Positions 52,404 to 61,517 of a stretch of DNA of 64,000 nt are shown here, piece by piece. The DNA is from Bacteriovorax stolpii (GTDB lineage Bacteria > Bdellovibrionota > Bacteriovoracia > Bacteriovoracales > Bacteriovoracaceae): contig CAMCYI010000014.1 of NCBI GenBank assembly GCA_945883845.1, forward strand, positions 32,151-96,150, given 5' to 3'. The notes beneath the pieces were generated by a model. That model worked only from the letters and a program-made list of their open reading frames with translations, was not told the origin of the DNA and ran no database searches. The position numbers were made by a program, and so were the translations under genes. Numbering within the stretch: the first letter of the stretch is position 1; every line of letters starts with the position of its first letter.

Positions 52404-52896
52404 TCAAAAAGGTGTTGGATTAGTTGAAGTCATTGTCGGCCTCGCACTTCTGGGTCTTGCCATCGCCATGGGAAATCTCTACATCCAAAACGTCTTCCAC
52501 GCCCGGCAGATGAGACAAATTCAGAGTACGATGCGATTTCTGGCCATTCAGGCTAGCCAGGAAGCGACCATGAACTATCCTTTTTACCCACCGGTTTCGG
52601 CTCCATCGGCCACGCGTCAACCACTTTATGTGGCCTGCTTTTCGAAAGACGGGGACAAAGTCGCCAACGCAACTCCGTCCCATAGCCGGGATTTCCAGTT
52701 CTTTTTGGCCAATAATTACCGGGAAAACCTTCCGTCCGGGGCCTGTGACAAGATCAACAGCAGGTTTGAAGTCCGGTTTTTCTGGACCACTCCTTTTCAG
52801 TCAGACATTAACGTGAACATCATCAATCTCTACCATCGTCCGTCCAAAGATAGCCAACGCCTCCTTTTCCGGAACTTCAAAATTTTTGCAAAGTAA
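52396..52896 (+). CDS. PilV-like prepilin
   Basis: A 166-residue protein. The true start is TTG 52396 with GAGG at 9 nt; a longer in-frame ORF from 52102 is a shadow inside the previous gene. The class III signal NNQKGVGLVEVIVGLALLGL has cleavage after QKG and Glu at position +5, typical of PilV/PilE-like prepilins. Two Cys (VACFSK, GACDKI) may pair. It overlaps the preceding stop by 8 bp. Confidence 0.87.
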   Translation: MNNQKGVGLVEVIVGLALLGLAIAMGNLYIQNVFHARQMRQIQSTMRFLAIQASQEATMNYPFYPPVSAPSATRQPLYVACFSKDGDKVANATPSHSRDFQFFLANNYRENLPSGACDKINSRFEVRFFWTTPFQSDINVNIINLYHRPSKDSQRLLFRNFKIFAK

Positions 52897-52919
52897 CCTC
52901 CTGACGTTATAATGAATGC

Positions 52920-53480
52920 ATGTACCTGAAGACCCAACTCTATACCGGTGAAAGACTGGATTTCGAGATCAAGAAGAACGCACTTGTGATCGGACGATCA
53001 TCTAAGTGTGATGTCGTGATTCCTTATAACGGCATTTCCCGACAACATGTAAAAGTTGAAATTGTTAATGGTGATATTTTTATCACAGATCTCGACAGCA
53101 TTAATGGTGTGACCGTTCAGGGTGAAAGGATTGTTCCTTCCAGCAGATTTAAATACGATACTTATCTCAATCTTTCTTTTGGATGTGTCGAAAGTTTACA
53201 GATGGAAGTTGAAAAAACTGCTTCCATTAAATTTGAACGGCATGTTGATAAAGATGAGCTCCCTCAGAAAAAAGCAGGACCTCAAAGGGCCAGACGTGAA
53301 GGCCCCATGTTCCCAAAAGAAATCAAACAGAAAACTCCCTATAAAGACATTGCCATCAACGTTCTCGCTATCGCTGTCATGCTTTTTGTATTTTATTATA
53401 TCTACCAGGACCGCACTCCGGGCAATAGTAATGTGATTCAAAAACCAAAACCTAAGACGTCACAGGAGGATTATTTCTAG
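52920..53480 (+). CDS. FHA-domain protein with C-terminal transmembrane helix (copy 1)
   Basis: A 186-residue protein. The FHA domain (residues about 5-95) shows VIGRSSKCDVVIPYNGISRQH and DLDSINGV, with the phosphothreonine-binding Arg, Ser and Asn in place. A basic linker and one transmembrane helix (about 144-162) end with a short tail, so the FHA faces the cytoplasm. It probably docks a Thr-phosphorylated partner at the membrane. It lies 23 bp after the pilV-like gene and 1 bp before a paralogue. Confidence 0.92.
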   Translation: MYLKTQLYTGERLDFEIKKNALVIGRSSKCDVVIPYNGISRQHVKVEIVNGDIFITDLDSINGVTVQGERIVPSSRFKYDTYLNLSFGCVESLQMEVEKTASIKFERHVDKDELPQKKAGPQRARREGPMFPKEIKQKTPYKDIAINVLAIAVMLFVFYYIYQDRTPGNSNVIQKPKPKTSQEDYF

Positions 53481-53481
53481 C

Positions 53482-54114
53482 ATGATGAAGATCACACTGC
53501 GGCTAATTACAGGCGAAATGTTTGAACACAGTCTGGAAGAAACTTCGTTTACAGTTGGCCGCTCAAACCGTTGCGCCATCGTCATTCCTCATGAAGGTGT
53601 TTCCCGTCAGCACATACAGATTGATGTGATCAACGGCGACTTGTTTGTCACAGACCTTGGCTCTACAAATGGTGTGCAGATTGATGGTGAGAAGATCCCT
53701 GCGAATGAAAAAGTTATGTTTCAAACCTTTCGAGAGCTGAGCTTCGGCGCAGTCCAGAGTTTTCAGATTGTTTTTGAAAGTTCGGATGCTTCACGAGTGA
53801 TGAACAATCCACTGAGTAAGTACACAGCACCTGCGCCCGAGCGTGAAGCTTCCGGCATGACGTCTGTGACAACTGTGCAGCCTTTCCCGTTAAAAAAACC
53901 ATCACCTTCTGCGAAAGGCAAGGGACCGCCGCCTAAGAAAAACAAAAAAGAAGAACAGAGCAAGTTCTCCAGCGTGGTTCTCAATATTATCGTTATTTTA
54001 TTTCTGATTGGAGTCACCTGGTACTTCTATAACAGAGGCCCTGCTCAGGACGATACGATGATCATTAAGAAAAAAAAGGAAGAAAAGAAAAGTGGCACCA
54101 GCGACTATATCTGA
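53482..54114 (+). CDS. FHA-domain protein with C-terminal transmembrane helix (copy 2)
   Basis: A 210-residue paralogue of the preceding protein: FTVGRSNRCAIVIPHEGVSRQH and DLGSTNGVQ in the FHA domain, a Pro/Lys-rich linker (PPPKKNKKEE region), one membrane helix (about 168-186) and a Lys-rich tail. The FHA is longer-linkered than in copy 1. The AGGAGG in the previous gene's end serves its start. Tandem duplication beside the pilus operon suggests both act on the same machine. Confidence 0.92.
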   Translation: MMKITLRLITGEMFEHSLEETSFTVGRSNRCAIVIPHEGVSRQHIQIDVINGDLFVTDLGSTNGVQIDGEKIPANEKVMFQTFRELSFGAVQSFQIVFESSDASRVMNNPLSKYTAPAPEREASGMTSVTTVQPFPLKKPSPSAKGKGPPPKKNKKEEQSKFSSVVLNIIVILFLIGVTWYFYNRGPAQDDTMIIKKKKEEKKSGTSDYI

Positions 54115-54115
54115 C

Positions 54116-54481
54116 TTACTTGAGCTCTCTCTTTTTCCAGATATCACTCATACAAAACCTAGAACCATGATTCTGACTTACTAAATACAACTGTCTTTGG
54201 AAGCAAGATTTCTTCGTTGGAAAAAGAGATAAAGGTGCACAACTCAATTTCTTCTTACCCTTAAAGAGATCTTCATCACGCTTCACCGTACAGTCATCGT
54301 GATCCTCTTTCAGAACACAAACCCAGCTCTCGGCCTTGCAATCATAAATGAGATATGGTCCTGCCACATAGTCTTCAGAGATCACATCATAGGCCGCACT
54401 GTAACCAGCGAGCTCTTTCTGACCTGAATCAGTGAGTCCCTCAAACGAGAGCAAAAAAAGCATCATCCAACAGAGTTTCAT
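54116..54481 (-). CDS. Small secreted cysteine-rich protein
   Basis: A 121-residue protein from ATG 54481 (AAGG 6 nt upstream; GTG 54487 possible). Signal peptide is MKLCWMMLFLLSFEG. The mature part has about six cysteines (IYDCKAES, VCVLKE, DDCTVK, LSCAPL, KSCFQR, FCMSD) and a basic tail. No family recognised. It converges with the FHA pair and is divergent from the suf operon. Confidence 0.75.
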   Translation of the reverse strand: MKLCWMMLFLLSFEGLTDSGQKELAGYSAAYDVISEDYVAGPYLIYDCKAESWVCVLKEDHDDCTVKRDEDLFKGKKKLSCAPLSLFPTKKSCFQRQLYLVSQNHGSRFCMSDIWKKRELK

Positions 54482-54538
54482 AGACACCTTGTCGGCTTAA
54501 ATTCCCGTCACATGATGAAGAGAAAATACGTGCAAATG

Positions 54539-54553
54539 AGCCTTAATTAGGCT
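54539..54553. promoter_or_regulatory. Palindromic candidate operator before the Rrf2 gene
   Basis: AGCCT-TAATT-AGGCT is a perfect 5+5 inverted repeat overlapping a possible -10 box (TAGGAT, 54551-54556), 46 bp before the regulator ATG. Autoregulation by the Rrf2 protein is typical of the family; that this site is the operator is inference. Confidence 0.35.
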
Positions 54554-54598
54554 AGGATCAAGACCACTGAACAAGTAAGTCTAAAAAGAGCGTATTTA

Positions 54599-55084
54599 AT
54601 GATTAAAATTAACCGAAAAGTGGAATATGCCCTAATGGTGCTTATGTCCATGAAAAACAAGGGAAATTCTGATCTCACCACGGCCAGAGAGGTCTGTGAT
54701 GCCTTTCATTGCCCGTTCGATACCACCGCCAAAGTCATGCAGCAGATGAACACCGCCGGCATTCTCCAGTCCCATAAAGGAGTCAAAGGCGGCTATACCC
54801 TATCAAAAGACTTAAATACTTTGAGCTATCTCGACCTCGCGGAACTCATCGAAGGCAAGAGCTTCATCATGGATTGCCATCACATGGATGGCCCGCAAAA
54901 ACCATGCGAGATGATGAATTCCTGCAACATTGCCTTACCGATCCGACGTCTCAACGATTACCTCATGATGATTTTTAATTCTCTCACCATCGGAGAAATT
55001 CTCTCCGACGATAATCTTCTCGCTCTCAAAATTTTGCCGCTGAAAAAAGTTGAGAACTGCCCGCTGACAAAGGCCACTGTATGA
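54599..55084 (+). CDS. Rrf2-family Fe-S regulator of the suf operon
   Basis: A 161-residue protein with the Rrf2 winged helix: [14 protein letters not shown] at the start and [14 protein letters not shown] at the recognition wing. Three cysteines in the C-terminal third (MDCHHM, KPCEM, NSCNI; spacing C-x9-C-x5-C) fit Fe-S cluster ligation as in IscR and SufR. It probably senses cluster supply and controls the suf genes. It is first in the operon; its stop overlaps the sufB start (ATGA). Confidence 0.92.
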   Translation: MIKINRKVEYALMVLMSMKNKGNSDLTTAREVCDAFHCPFDTTAKVMQQMNTAGILQSHKGVKGGYTLSKDLNTLSYLDLAELIEGKSFIMDCHHMDGPQKPCEMMNSCNIALPIRRLNDYLMMIFNSLTIGEILSDDNLLALKILPLKKVENCPLTKATV

Positions 55085-56511
55085 AAATCGAAGAAAAACT
55101 TCAGGACAATTACAAATACGGATTCGTGACCAACATCGAAGCCGAAGAATTTCCGAGAGGTCTGAACGAAGACATCGTCCGCCTGATTTCTTCCAAGAAG
55201 AATGAACCAGAATGGCTTCTTGATTACCGCCTGAAGGCATTCCGTCACTGGCAAACCATGAAGCATCCGGACTGGGCCTACTTAAGAATTCCCGAAATCG
55301 ATTTTCAAAATATTTTCTACTACTCTAGACCAAAGAAAAAAGACGTCTATAAAGACATCAACGAAGTCGATCCTGAGCTTCTCGAGACATTTGAGAAACT
55401 CGGTATTCCACTCACCGAGCAGAAACGCCTGATGGGTGTGGCCGTGGATGTGGTTTTCGACTCTGTTTCAGTAGGAACAACTCACAAAGAAGAACTCGAA
55501 AAAGTTGGCGTTATCTTCTGCTCGATTCAGGAAGCTGTTGAAAAAGTTCCTGACCTCGTGAAGAAGTATCTTGGAACTGTAGTTCCCTATTCAGATAACT
55601 TCTATGCGGCCTTAAATGCAGCAGTCTTTTCCGACGGCTCATTTGTTTACATCCCGAAAGGTGTGAAGTGTCCTCTTGATCTCTCGACCTATTTCCGCAT
55701 CAACGCGAAAGAGACGGGCCAGTTTGAAAGAACACTCATCATTGCTGATGAAGGTTCTTACGTAAATTACCTCGAAGGTTGTACAGCTCCTCAGCGTGAC
55801 GAGAATCAGTTGCACGCAGCGATTGTTGAACTCGTGACTCTCGACGAAGCTGAAATCAAATACTCCACAGTGCAGAACTGGTATGCCGGCGACAAAAACG
55901 GTGTTGGCGGCATCTATAATTTTGTTACCAAACGTGGACAGGCGAGAGGAAAAAACTCCAAGATCTCGTGGACTCAGGTTGAGGCCGGCTCATCCATTAC
56001 CTGGAAATACCCGTCATGTGTCCTCATGGGAGATGGCTCTCAGGGTTCGTTTTATTCAGTGGCCCTCACCAATCACTACATGCAGGCCGACACCGGCACG
56101 AAAATGATCCACATCGGGAAGAATACTAAATCGACGATCATCTCGAAAGGTATCTCGGCGGAGAAATCCGTAAATGCCTACCGTGGACTTGTGAAAATCA
56201 TGCCCTCAGCAACGGGTGCACGAAATTACTCCCAGTGCGATTCCATGCTGATCGGTCATGAGAGTGCGGCGAATACATTTCCTTATATTGATGTAAAAAA
56301 CGAAACGGCCGTCGTCGAGCACGAAGCAACGACGTCGAAAATTTCCGCTGATCAGATTTTTTATCTGCAAAGCCGTGGGTTCACTCAGGAGAAAGCAATT
56401 TCCCTGATTGTGAATGGATTCTGTAAGGACGTCTTCAAGACCCTTCCTCTGGAATTCTCTGTTGAGGCCGTGAAACTAATAGAAATGAAACTGGAAAACT
56501 CTGTAGGATAA
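55081..56511 (+). CDS. sufB: Fe-S cluster scaffold protein SufB
   Basis: A 476-residue protein of usual length, with SufB motifs such as TDxx-type [63 protein letters not shown] and SQCDSMLIG. The conserved Cys in EGCTAP and the C-terminal region with His/Glu residues ([10 protein letters not shown]) fit cluster assembly. It forms SufBC2D with SufC and SufD. Confidence 0.97.
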   Translation: MKIEEKLQDNYKYGFVTNIEAEEFPRGLNEDIVRLISSKKNEPEWLLDYRLKAFRHWQTMKHPDWAYLRIPEIDFQNIFYYSRPKKKDVYKDINEVDPELLETFEKLGIPLTEQKRLMGVAVDVVFDSVSVGTTHKEELEKVGVIFCSIQEAVEKVPDLVKKYLGTVVPYSDNFYAALNAAVFSDGSFVYIPKGVKCPLDLSTYFRINAKETGQFERTLIIADEGSYVNYLEGCTAPQRDENQLHAAIVELVTLDEAEIKYSTVQNWYAGDKNGVGGIYNFVTKRGQARGKNSKISWTQVEAGSSITWKYPSCVLMGDGSQGSFYSVALTNHYMQADTGTKMIHIGKNTKSTIISKGISAEKSVNAYRGLVKIMPSATGARNYSQCDSMLIGHESAANTFPYIDVKNETAVVEHEATTSKISADQIFYLQSRGFTQEKAISLIVNGFCKDVFKTLPLEFSVEAVKLIEMKLENSVG

Positions 56512-56514
56512 TTT

Positions 56515-57279
56515 ATGATTGAAATTAAAAATCTCACTGCATCCGTTGATGGCAACGAAATCCTGAAAGGGATTAACCTCACTGTAAAAAAAGGTGAAGT
56601 TCACGCCATCATGGGCCCCAACGGTTCCGGTAAAAGCACACTCTCCAAGATCATCGCAGGTCACCCGGCCTACGAAGTGACTGGTGGTGAAGTCAATTAC
56701 GAGATCAACGGCAAGATGAAAAATCTGCTCGAGCTTGATCCCGCTGAGCGCGCTAAGGAAGGAATCTTCCTCGGATTTCAATATCCGATCGAAGTACCAG
56801 GAGTTTCAAACTTCACATTCCTCAAAGAAAGCTTCAACCAGATCTGCGAACATCAGGGCATTGATAAAATGACGGATCAGGATTTTCTGATTCACCTTCG
56901 TGGAAAACTCAAGCTTCTCGAGATGAACGAGTCGTTCCTTGAGCGCAGTGTGAATGAAGGTTTCTCAGGCGGCGAGAAAAAGAAAAATGAAATTCTTCAG
57001 ATGGCGATCCTCAATCCACGTCTGTCTCTCCTGGATGAAACTGATTCGGGCCTTGATATCGATGCCTTGAAAATTGTGGCCAATGGTGTGAATGCACTGA
57101 AGAGTAAGTTCAATGCAACGATTCTCGTAACTCACTACCAGCGATTACTTGATTACATTATTCCTGATTACGTTCACGTTCTTTATAAAGGCCAGATCAT
57201 TAAGTCTGGCGGTAAGGAACTGGCACTGGAACTTGAAGCTAAAGGCTATGACTGGCTGATTGCCGGGGTTAAATCATGA
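56515..57279 (+). CDS. sufC: Fe-S assembly ATPase SufC
   Basis: A 254-residue ABC-type ATPase: Walker A GPNGSGKST, Q-loop FQYP, signature SGGEKKKNE, Walker B LSLLDETDSGLD and the switch His in THYQRL. It drives conformational change in SufB-SufD. It starts 3 bp after sufB and overlaps sufD by 4 bp. Confidence 0.97.
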   Translation: MIEIKNLTASVDGNEILKGINLTVKKGEVHAIMGPNGSGKSTLSKIIAGHPAYEVTGGEVNYEINGKMKNLLELDPAERAKEGIFLGFQYPIEVPGVSNFTFLKESFNQICEHQGIDKMTDQDFLIHLRGKLKLLEMNESFLERSVNEGFSGGEKKKNEILQMAILNPRLSLLDETDSGLDIDALKIVANGVNALKSKFNATILVTHYQRLLDYIIPDYVHVLYKGQIIKSGGKELALELEAKGYDWLIAGVKS

Positions 57280-58400
57280 ACCTGCTGGATATCGCCGACC
57301 CACGTTCGCGGGAAATTATTGAGGCCGTTGCTGGCTTTCAAAAAAACTCTCAGGATGTTGATGTCGATGAAAAATTTTATCTCGATCAGAACTTTCAGAC
57401 TTTCCTGTTTGTGGATGGCGTTCTGAGGCATGCCCCGACTGTTGCCGGTCTCACGTTCTCAAAAACGACCGCTGAATTTAGTCTTGAAAAGAATCGTCCA
57501 CTCGTAACAACGAAACTTCATCGCGAAATCATGAATGACGTTTATGAGCTCAACGTGGGCAAAAACACAGAGATCAATGAAGCTGTCAGAATCTTGCGAG
57601 TATCATCGACCGGTGAGCTCTCTTCACCGACGCTCGTAGTCCGTGTAGGAAAATTCTCAAAGCTCACACTGATTGAAGAGACCGTCCTTCTTGATCAGGG
57701 CAACGTTGCTGTTGCAGAAACTCATCTCTATATTGAAGACGGTGCCAGAGTTGAGCACGTTCACATTGAAAGTGCCCAAGGTGATTCTAAAACTCAAGGG
57801 TCAACTTTTGCTCACGTCTCCCGCGATGCCCTCTATCGTAATTTCGTCTTCCATCTTTCAGGTGCTCTGACTCACAGGTCCCTTGATCTTCACATCAATG
57901 GCAGTGGTGCTCATGGCGATTCACAGATTTTGTATCTCTTAAACGCCAAAGAAAAATCAGTCGTTGATACTGTCATCCATCACTACACTCCCGATTCGAC
58001 AAGTGCCCAGCTTGCCAAAGGCATTCTTGACGGCGAATCACGTGGATCGTTCACAGGCCGTATTCATATCCACAAAGATGCGCAACGGGTGAACTCATCG
58101 CAACTGAATAAGAATCTTCTACTCTCACGAAAGGCGCAGGTCTTTTCTGAGCCTCAGCTTGAAATTTTCGCTGACGACGTGAAATGCTCTCATGGTTCTA
58201 CGACTGGTCAGCTTTCTCCGGAAGAAATATTTTACTTCGAGGCCCGTGGGATTCCCCATGATCGCGCCCGAAATATCCTCGCACTCGGCTTCGGCATGCA
58301 GATCGTGACTCATATCGAGTCCGTTGAAACAAAAGAATATCTTTCAGCTTTAATCAAAGATGTCCTCAAGACAAAATTTAATCTCGGAGGTATCGCGTGA
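57276..58400 (+). CDS. sufD: Fe-S assembly protein SufD
   Basis: A 374-residue protein, related to SufB in its beta-helix core. The C-terminal motif FADDVKCSHGSTTGQLSPEE and FYFEARGIPHDRARNILALGF are typical of SufD. It forms the SufBC2D complex. It overlaps sufC and sufS by 4 bp each. Confidence 0.95.
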   Translation: MNLLDIADPRSREIIEAVAGFQKNSQDVDVDEKFYLDQNFQTFLFVDGVLRHAPTVAGLTFSKTTAEFSLEKNRPLVTTKLHREIMNDVYELNVGKNTEINEAVRILRVSSTGELSSPTLVVRVGKFSKLTLIEETVLLDQGNVAVAETHLYIEDGARVEHVHIESAQGDSKTQGSTFAHVSRDALYRNFVFHLSGALTHRSLDLHINGSGAHGDSQILYLLNAKEKSVVDTVIHHYTPDSTSAQLAKGILDGESRGSFTGRIHIHKDAQRVNSSQLNKNLLLSRKAQVFSEPQLEIFADDVKCSHGSTTGQLSPEEIFYFEARGIPHDRARNILALGFGMQIVTHIESVETKEYLSALIKDVLKTKFNLGGIA

Positions 58401-59620
58401 GCATCCTCGAGAATAATCCTTACAGAAAAGACTTCCCGGTTCTGAACCAAATCATCAACGGCAAGCGCCTCGCCTATCTCGATAGCGGAGCGACGACCCT
58501 CAAGCCTGTAACCGTGATTGATGAAATGGATCTCTATTACCGTCTCGAGACCGCTAACGTTCACCGTGGTCTTTATTGGCTGTCTGAAAATGCGACAACC
58601 AAGTTTGAGGCAACCAGAGACAAGGTTTCTAATCTCATCAACTCCCCGGATCGCAAACAGGTGATCTTCACAAAGGGAACGACAGAGTCGATTAACCTCG
58701 TTGCTCAAAGTTACGCCCGTACTTTCCTGAATGTTGGTGACGAGATTCTCTTGTCTCAGATGGAACACCATTCAAACATTGTTCCGTGGCAACTGGTTGC
58801 TGAAGAAAAGAAAGCGATCATCAAAGTGATACCCATCAATCCTCAGGGCGAAATCCTGATGGATGAATATAAAAAGCTCCTGACTCCAAAAGTGAAAATC
58901 GTAAGTGTGGTGTATGTCTCAAACGCACTCGGAACGATCAATCCGGTGAAAGAGATGACAACTCTCGCTCATGCAGCAGGTGCTGTCATCATGGTCGATG
59001 CGGCCCAGGCGATCGCGCACAAAAAAGTTGATGTTCAGGACCTTGATGTCGACTTCCTCGCCTTCTCCGGACATAAAATGTTTGGTCCAACCGGTGTGGG
59101 AATTCTGTATGGCAAGGAAGCTCTCCTCGAAAAGATGCCTCCTTACCAGGGTGGAGGCGACATGATTGATGTCGTAACGTTCGAGAAAACGACTTACAAT
59201 AATTTGCCCCATAAATTTGAAGCAGGAACACCATCGATTTCCGCGGTCATTGGTCTTGGAAAAGCGGTGGACTACATCAACCATGTTGGTATTGAGAACA
59301 TCAAGAAAGTGGAAGACGAACTTCTCGATTACGCCACAAAAAGATTATCTTCTATCCCCGGTCTCAAGATATACGGAACAGCAAAAAATAAAGCATCTGT
59401 CGTTTCATTCGGTATCGAGGGTCTTCATCCGCAGGATCTTGCGACTCTTATTGATAAAGAAGGCGTGGCCATCAGAACCGGCCACCACTGTGCTCAGCCC
59501 CTGATGAAATTTCTCTGCGTGCCGGCAACCTGTCGCGCGAGTCTGTCGATCTATAACAACAAAGAGGACATTGATCAGCTGTATGATGCCCTCGTTAAAG
59601 TGAAAAAGTTTTTCGAGTAG
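58397..59620 (+). CDS. sufS: Cysteine desulfurase SufS
   Basis: A 407-residue group II desulfurase. The PLP lysine is in FSGHKMFGPTG and the catalytic Cys in RTGHHCAQPLMKF. The start is a GTG-type codon overlapping the sufD stop. It releases sulfur from cysteine for SufB. No sulfur acceptor (SufE or SufU) is next to it, though the operon ends with an Nfu protein. Confidence 0.97.
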   Translation: MSILENNPYRKDFPVLNQIINGKRLAYLDSGATTLKPVTVIDEMDLYYRLETANVHRGLYWLSENATTKFEATRDKVSNLINSPDRKQVIFTKGTTESINLVAQSYARTFLNVGDEILLSQMEHHSNIVPWQLVAEEKKAIIKVIPINPQGEILMDEYKKLLTPKVKIVSVVYVSNALGTINPVKEMTTLAHAAGAVIMVDAAQAIAHKKVDVQDLDVDFLAFSGHKMFGPTGVGILYGKEALLEKMPPYQGGGDMIDVVTFEKTTYNNLPHKFEAGTPSISAVIGLGKAVDYINHVGIENIKKVEDELLDYATKRLSSIPGLKIYGTAKNKASVVSFGIEGLHPQDLATLIDKEGVAIRTGHHCAQPLMKFLCVPATCRASLSIYNNKEDIDQLYDALVKVKKFFE

Positions 59621-59628
59621 AGGTATAA

Positions 59629-60192
59629 ATGAACCAGATAGATATCACCATTCAGCCGACACCAAATCCGAACGCTCTTAAGTTCATACTGGACCGCGAG
59701 GTTAAGCATGACGGAAAAGTATCATTTAAGACGCCACAGGACTGCAAGGATGTCCCCCTTGCGGCGGCCTTGTTCGATCTTCGTGGTGTAGACCAGATTC
59801 ACTTCTTCCAGAATGTGATTACCATTTCAAAATTCAGTTTCGAAGACTGGGAACATCTTGAGCCTGCTGTTCAGACATCTATTGAAAGTTTTATTGAAGA
59901 TCACGATCCGAATTTCAAAGTCTTTGATCCGATGGCGGCCCAGCGTGCGAATCTTTCGCCGGAGCTTCAGAAGATTGAAGAGATTCTCGATAAGCGTATT
60001 CGCCCGGGCCTTCAAGGGGATGGCGGAGATCTTATGGTGAAAGACTTTAAAGATAATATTCTGATCGTTAAATATCAGGGCGCCTGCGGGACTTGCCCGA
60101 GCTCCACGACAGGGACACTAGAGGCCATTCGTTCTATCCTGCGTGAAGAGTTCCATCCTGAAGTTGAAGTTTACCTTGCACCTGAAGTTTAA
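59629..60192 (+). CDS. nfu: Fe-S carrier of the Nfu family
   Basis: A 187-residue protein with an N-terminal Nfu-type domain (QPTPNPNALKF, about residues 1-90) and a C-terminal NifU-like domain carrying the cluster-binding CGTC in YQGACGTCPSSTTG. Such proteins receive clusters from SufBCD and deliver them to apoproteins. It starts 8 bp after sufS. Confidence 0.95.
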   Translation: MNQIDITIQPTPNPNALKFILDREVKHDGKVSFKTPQDCKDVPLAAALFDLRGVDQIHFFQNVITISKFSFEDWEHLEPAVQTSIESFIEDHDPNFKVFDPMAAQRANLSPELQKIEEILDKRIRPGLQGDGGDLMVKDFKDNILIVKYQGACGTCPSSTTGTLEAIRSILREEFHPEVEVYLAPEV

Positions 60193-60201
60193 GGAATATT
60201 T

Positions 60202-60534
60202 GTGGATTTGTTGATTAACTGGTTACTGTCATCACTCGCCCTCTTTATCACAGCTAAAGTCGTGGACGGATTTGAGATCAAGGATTTTAAGTCGTCGATG
60301 ATAGCGAGTGTCGTGATAGGTCTTCTCAATATGACCATCCGCTGGGTACTACTCATCCTCACTCTTCCAATCAATATCCTGACTCTCGGACTTTTTACGT
60401 TCGTCGTGAACGCAATCATCCTGAAGATTGCCTCGAAGCTCATGGACTCGTTCCAGATCAAAGGCTGGGGGCCTGCGATCATCGGAGCTGTCGTTCTCGC
60501 ACTCGTGAATATGATTCTGTTTGCTATTTTCTAA
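60202..60534 (+). CDS. Small membrane protein, phage-holin-like family 4 TM
   Basis: A 110-residue protein with a GTG start behind AAGGA and four hydrophobic helices. The pattern (LFITAKVVDGFEIKDF, then LTLPINILTLGLF) matches the widespread small membrane family annotated as phage holin family IV. It is chromosomal and in an operon with suf genes, with no phage genes around, so a lysis role is doubtful. Confidence 0.85.
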   Translation: MDLLINWLLSSLALFITAKVVDGFEIKDFKSSMIASVVIGLLNMTIRWVLLILTLPINILTLGLFTFVVNAIILKIASKLMDSFQIKGWGPAIIGAVVLALVNMILFAIF

Positions 60535-60540
60535 AAGAAA

Positions 60541-61434
60541 TTACCAGGCCCGGGGTTTATAGTATTCCCACATCTTCGCGTGAGGTGTTCCTATCTCTGG
60601 CGCGTAGGCATAGCTGAACTTGCATCGCCCAGGTAAGGAAATCAGAATACTGTCCGTGCGGCCATTGGTCTTAAGACCAAAATGAGTGCCGCGATCGTGG
60701 AGTAAATTAAACTCAACATAGCGACCTCTTCTGTGAAGCATGAAATCTTCATCTTCCGGCGTCCAGTTCTCACTCATGCGTTTTACGACGATAGGGAAAT
60801 ACGATTCCATAAAGGCATTCGAAATATTCTTCACCATGGAGAGGTCCTTCTGAACATCTCCGCTGGAAAAATGATCGAAGAAGAAACCACCGACACCTCT
60901 CATCTCGATGCCACGATGAGAGTTATTGAAATATTCATCGCATGTTTTCTTCCATTCATCATATTTACCGTAAGGGGCCAGGGCCTTTTTCCAGACGCCA
61001 TGAAAGAAAGAAAAGTCTTCTTCATGAGGATAGTAAGGGGTGAGATCGGCCCCGCCTCCGAACCAAAATTTATCACCCTGATGGATCATGCGGAAGTTCG
61101 CATGCACTGTAGGTACACGGGGATTGATCGGATGGATGATAAGTGAAATACCTGCGGCCCACATCTCATCCCCTGTGCCCGTGAGAACTTTGGCAAACTG
61201 CGGATCGATTTTCCCGAAGACACAAGAGGTGTTCACACCTGCGTTCTCAAAGAGAGCACCCTGAAAGGCACGGGTGATACCGCCGCCGCCAGGATTGCCT
61301 GCGTGATCGTTTCTTTCCCACAAATCCTCTCTTAAGATGAGAGACGCGTCGAGCTTCTGCATTTCCTGAGTAATTTGATCCTGCAGGAATTTAACGTGAG
61401 AATAAAAATCGTTTTTGAATGAAGACAGATCCAT
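60541..61434 (-). CDS. hemF: Oxygen-dependent coproporphyrinogen III oxidase
   Basis: A 297-residue protein with the HemF signature: GGGITRAFQGALFENAG, NPRVPTVHANFRM and FGGGADLTPYYP, plus RRGRYVEFNLLHDRGT and GRTDSILISLP. It decarboxylates coproporphyrinogen III with oxygen to protoporphyrinogen IX, for haem synthesis. It converges with the small membrane protein gene. Confidence 0.97.
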   Translation of the reverse strand: MDLSSFKNDFYSHVKFLQDQITQEMQKLDASLILREDLWERNDHAGNPGGGGITRAFQGALFENAGVNTSCVFGKIDPQFAKVLTGTGDEMWAAGISLIIHPINPRVPTVHANFRMIHQGDKFWFGGGADLTPYYPHEEDFSFFHGVWKKALAPYGKYDEWKKTCDEYFNNSHRGIEMRGVGGFFFDHFSSGDVQKDLSMVKNISNAFMESYFPIVVKRMSENWTPEDEDFMLHRRGRYVEFNLLHDRGTHFGLKTNGRTDSILISLPGRCKFSYAYAPEIGTPHAKMWEYYKPRAW

Positions 61435-61517
61435 CAGCGTCGCCTTTTGAGAATTATTTTGCTGTTATCTCAGGGCCTCACTAAGATAAATGTATATCCA
61501 TCTTAAAAGGCCGTAAC

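Noticed and set aside
60202..60534. Holin-like gene as a sign of prophage
   Set aside because: No phage structural, integrase or lysis genes are nearby, and it sits in a metabolic operon; this 4-TM family is common in chromosomes.
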